Assembly (NCBI GenBank): GCA_030601885.1
Contig: JAUWAU010000010.1
Span: 1 to 64,000 of the forward strand
From: Armatimonadota bacterium
Lineage (GTDB): Bacteria > Armatimonadota > Zipacnadia > JAUWAU01
Reading direction: 5' to 3'
Length of the DNA stretch: 64,000 nucleotides
Part shown: positions 61,574-64,000 of the stretch, one piece after another
Position numbering within the stretch: the stretch's first letter is position 1
Layout: the number at the start of each line of letters is the position of its first letter
Made by a program: the position numbers and the translations under genes
Notes under the pieces: generated by a model
Databases searched by the model: none
What the model saw: the letters and a program-made list of their open reading frames with translations, nothing else
Told to the model about the DNA's origin: nothing

Positions 61574-62701
61574 TCAGGAATACTTGCCCAGCAGCAGGCG
61601 CTGGAAGTTATCCGGGTCCAGGCAGCGGGTGATAGCTTCCTCGTGCGTCACCTCGCCGCGATGCACCAAATCTGCCAGTGCGCTGTCCATCGTTTGCATT
61701 CCCAGTTCGCCGCTTGTCTCGATCACGCTGGACATCTGGTGTGTCTTGGCCTCGCGGATGAGGTTGCGTATCGCTGAAGTGGCGACCATCAGCTCGATCG
61801 CCGGGATGCGGCCGGCGCGGCCCATGCGCGGCACGAGTTGCTGCGCCACTACTGCCTCCAACGTGTTGGCGAGCTGCACCCGCACCTGCTCCTGCTGGTG
61901 CGGTGGGAAGACGTCAATGATGCGGTCAATCGTCTGCGTCGCGCTGCGCGTGTGAAGTGTGCCGAACACCAAATGTCCCGTCTCCGCTATCGTCAGCGCA
62001 GCGTCAATGGTCTCCAGGTCGCGCATCTCGCCGACGAGCACGACGTCGGGATCCTCGCGCAGCGCGCTGCGAAGCGCGTCGGCGAAGGCGTAGGTGTCGG
62101 CGCCCAACTCACGCTGATTCACCATGGCCATCTTGTGCTGGTGCAGATACTCGATGGGGTCTTCGATGGTGAGGATGTGGACCGCGCGGTTGCAGTTTAT
62201 GTAATCGATCATCGCCGCCTGGGTGGTGGACTTGCCCGCGCCCGTATACCCAGTGATCAGTATCAGCCCGCTGTTGCGGTTGGTGATGTCGGACAGAACA
62301 GTGGGCAAGTTCAGCTCCTCGAGTGTGGGGATCCGGCTGGGTATCGCCCGTAGCGCCGCCGATACAGTGTCTCGCTGCCAAAAGACGTTGACCCGGAAGC
62401 GCCCGACGTACTTGACGCCATAGGAGAAGTCGAGCTCGTGGGTTTTCTCGAACCTCTGCAGTTGCGAGTCGTTCAACACGTCGTATATGAGCCGCTGGGC
62501 CTCCATCGGGGGCAGCGGCTGATAGTTCGTGGGAACGAGACGGCCGTCTATCCGAAGCATGGGCGGCAGACCGACGGTCAAATGCAAGTCGGATGCGCCC
62601 TGCTCCATGGTGACCGTGCACAGAGTGTCCAGGTCGATGTCCTCAGTACTCGCTCGCTGGGGCATCGCCTCGGCAACGGTTGCTGGTGATGCGTCTGCCA
62701 T
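61574..62701 (-). CDS. pilT: pilus retraction ATPase
   Basis: 375 residues from ATG 62701 (AAGGAG twelve bases upstream). It powers type IV pilus retraction. Motifs: GASDLHLTVGLPPMLRIDG, Walker A GYTGAGKST (the usual Pro and Ser are Tyr and Ala), Asp box DPIEYLHQHKM, Walker B REDPDVVLVGEMRDLETI, His box TLHTRSATQTIDR, and the PilT-specific AIRNLIREAKTHQM. The first 25 residues are an extra tail. It sits 25 bp after pilB. Confidence 0.95.
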   Translation of the reverse strand: MADASPATVAEAMPQRASTEDIDLDTLCTVTMEQGASDLHLTVGLPPMLRIDGRLVPTNYQPLPPMEAQRLIYDVLNDSQLQRFEKTHELDFSYGVKYVGRFRVNVFWQRDTVSAALRAIPSRIPTLEELNLPTVLSDITNRNSGLILITGYTGAGKSTTQAAMIDYINCNRAVHILTIEDPIEYLHQHKMAMVNQRELGADTYAFADALRSALREDPDVVLVGEMRDLETIDAALTIAETGHLVFGTLHTRSATQTIDRIIDVFPPHQQEQVRVQLANTLEAVVAQQLVPRMGRAGRIPAIELMVATSAIRNLIREAKTHQMSSVIETSGELGMQTMDSALADLVHRGEVTHEEAITRCLDPDNFQRLLLGKYS

Positions 62702-62726
62702 CTCAGGGGACGGCTCCTTCCGGCGA

Positions 62727-64000
62727 CTACTCGACTTGCGTGTGTCGATAGGCTTCCTCAATGGTGGTGATGCCCTGGAGCACCTTGGCGGCGGCATCCT
62801 GGGCGAGCGTAATCATGCCCAACTTCTGCACCGCGTGCTCGTGGATCTCGTGTGCCGGCGCCTGCCGCAACACCATGTTGCGGACAGGGTCGGAAACCGG
62901 CAGTAGTTCGTAGATACCGACGCGCCCGCGATACCCGTCGAAACAGTAGTCGCACCCACGTGCCTTGTAGAAGGACACCGCCTCGGCGTCCTCGACCTGC
63001 AGCCCGACCAGATCCAGTGCTTCCTTCGGCGGCTTATAGGATTCGCGGCATCGCTGGCAGAGCCGACGTACGAGCCGCTGGGCCAACACTCCGATGACGG
63101 ACGATGCGACGAGGAAGGGTTCCACCTCCATCTCCACGAGGCGCGCAATGGCGCCGGCTGCGTCATTGGTGTGCAGCGTGCTGAGCACCAAGTGACCCGT
63201 CAGCGCCGCCTCCGTCGCGATCTTTGCAGTTTCGGAATCTCGGATCTCGCCGACCATGATCACGTCCGGATCCTGCCGCAGCATCTCACGCAAGATGGTG
63301 GCGAACGTCATGCCGGCCCGTTGGTGCACATTCGCCTGCGTGAGTCCCTCTACTTCGTATTCCACAGGATCTTCCACTGTGAGAATGTTTTTTTCGGGCG
63401 TGTTGATCTTCTGCAACGCCGAGTACAGCGTGGTGGATTTGCCGCTGCCGGTCGGGCCCGTGACGAGAATGATGCCGTGGGGCCTCGTGATGAGGCCCTC
63501 GAAGGCTTCCTGCACATCGTGGGAGAAGCCGAGCTTGCCGAGGCCCAGTGCGATGCTCGTCTTATCCAATATGCGGAGCACGATCTTTTCGCCGAACTGC
63601 GCCGGCAGCGTTGAGACGCGGAAGTCGTAATCGCGCCCGCCCACCGTGAGGCCGATCCGTCCGCCCTGCGGAGAGCGCTTCTCGTCGATTTTCATCGACG
63701 ACATGATCTTGATTCTGGACGTGAGATACGGCACCGCCCATCTCGGCACGCTCATCTCATCTCGAAGCAGCCCGTCCACCCGGTATCTGATCCGCACCTG
63801 AGTGGGCTCGGGTTGGACGTGGATGTCACTGGCTTCTTGCCTGATGGCACGGCTGATAATCATATTCACCAGCTTGACGACCGGCGATTCGCCGGCGATG
63901 AACTCCGTCTCGTCAAGCGATATGTCCTCGTCCTCATCCCGGTCAGTATGCTCAGCGACCGCCACGTGATCTTCAGGCATCTCGCTGAGCACGCTCTGGA
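62727..64000 (-). CDS. pilB: type IV pilus assembly ATPase (partial, 5' end beyond the window)
   Basis: At least 424 residues, open to the window edge; the N-terminal domain is missing. The GspE/PilB core is complete: EASDIHVQPEPTQVRIRYRV, Walker A GPTGSGKSTTLYSAL, Asp box DPVEYEVEGLTQANVH, Walker B RQDPDVIMVGEIRDSETAKI, and STLHTNDAAGAI. The zinc-binding CM domain typical of PilB/GspE, not PilT, follows with CQRC and GCDYC. It drives pilus extension. It is the first pilus gene visible, in the order pilB-pilT-pilC. Confidence 0.95.
   Translation of the reverse strand, partial: QSVLSEMPEDHVAVAEHTDRDEDEDISLDETEFIAGESPVVKLVNMIISRAIRQEASDIHVQPEPTQVRIRYRVDGLLRDEMSVPRWAVPYLTSRIKIMSSMKIDEKRSPQGGRIGLTVGGRDYDFRVSTLPAQFGEKIVLRILDKTSIALGLGKLGFSHDVQEAFEGLITRPHGIILVTGPTGSGKSTTLYSALQKINTPEKNILTVEDPVEYEVEGLTQANVHQRAGMTFATILREMLRQDPDVIMVGEIRDSETAKIATEAALTGHLVLSTLHTNDAAGAIARLVEMEVEPFLVASSVIGVLAQRLVRRLCQRCRESYKPPKEALDLVGLQVEDAEAVSFYKARGCDYCFDGYRGRVGIYELLPVSDPVRNMVLRQAPAHEIHEHAVQKLGMITLAQDAAAKVLQGITTIEEAYRHTQVE

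Overview
The window is high-GC DNA from a bacterium. The gene content suggests a diderm, saccharolytic lineage of the Armatimonadota / Planctomycetota / Lentisphaerota kind: many secreted polysaccharide lyases and beta-helix proteins, PQQ-type propellers, an alpha-2-macroglobulin, Gfo/Idh oxidoreductases, sugar-phosphate isomerases, a type IV pilus operon, and Lgt/LspA. No rRNA or tRNA gene was seen, so this placement is an inference only. I saw no CRISPR array, prophage or intact transposase. Several long open frames lie antisense to well-supported genes; these are GC-driven shadows and are left out.

Layout. 0-8 kb: a secreted LamG/glycosidase-like protein, a remnant of a collagen-binding-domain gene, a TIM-barrel amidohydrolase, and the overlapping pair tldD-tldE. 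7.9-8.7 kb: an AbrB/PIN toxin-antitoxin pair behind a near-consensus sigma-70 promoter. 8.9-15.2 kb: a ferritin-like protein and a nitrogen-assimilation block, all leftward: gdhA, an FMN-type glutamate synthase, the fossil C-terminus of a second glutamate synthase, a stand-alone GXGXG domain, and glnA. Both gdhA and the glutamate synthase have strong promoters with 16-bp spacers. 15.4-27.2 kb: mixed accessory genes, namely a sugar isomerase, a beta-helix protein, a large propeller protein with an embedded methyltransferase-like domain, a P-loop ATPase, an APH-type kinase, a PH-like membrane protein, an orphan antitoxin, a VOC protein and a secreted RraA-like protein.

27.4-38.0 kb is a pectin-degradation island on the minus strand: a GH28 polygalacturonase, four paralogous PL1 pectate lyases with C-terminal calcium-binding (TSP3-like) tails, a Gfo/Idh oxidoreductase, and a transglutaminase-like protein translationally coupled to one lyase. 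A WD40 gene fragment lies inside it. 38.4-40.7 kb: a rightward three-gene module ending in a PIN domain protein, then an esterase. 40.8-50 kb: VanW, a 1584-residue thioester alpha-2-macroglobulin, a polytopic membrane protein and a secreted toroid protein. 50.2-52.7 kb: a Tat-exported aldo/keto reductase-like protein lacking key catalytic residues, a 129-bp MITE-like element with 26-bp perfect inverted ends, a gene fragment behind it, and a terpenoid-cyclase-fold protein.

53-64 kb is a conserved housekeeping and pilus region, all leftward: tgt, rluD, lgt, lspA and a dksA-type gene (lspA and dksA overlap by 4 bp), rpe, a 51-residue Cys4 protein, a sigma factor fused to a degenerate GGDEF domain, and pilC, pilT, pilB (pilB runs off the window). 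The sigma-GGDEF fusion directly downstream of the pilus genes is the most unusual coding feature.

A family of short palindromes (core GCAGGCTGGMAGCCTGC and CAGGCAAGCTGCCTG) is scattered through intergenic gaps near 4.9, 23.2, 27.3, 40.7 and 48.1 kb, with a weaker relative at 41.6 kb.
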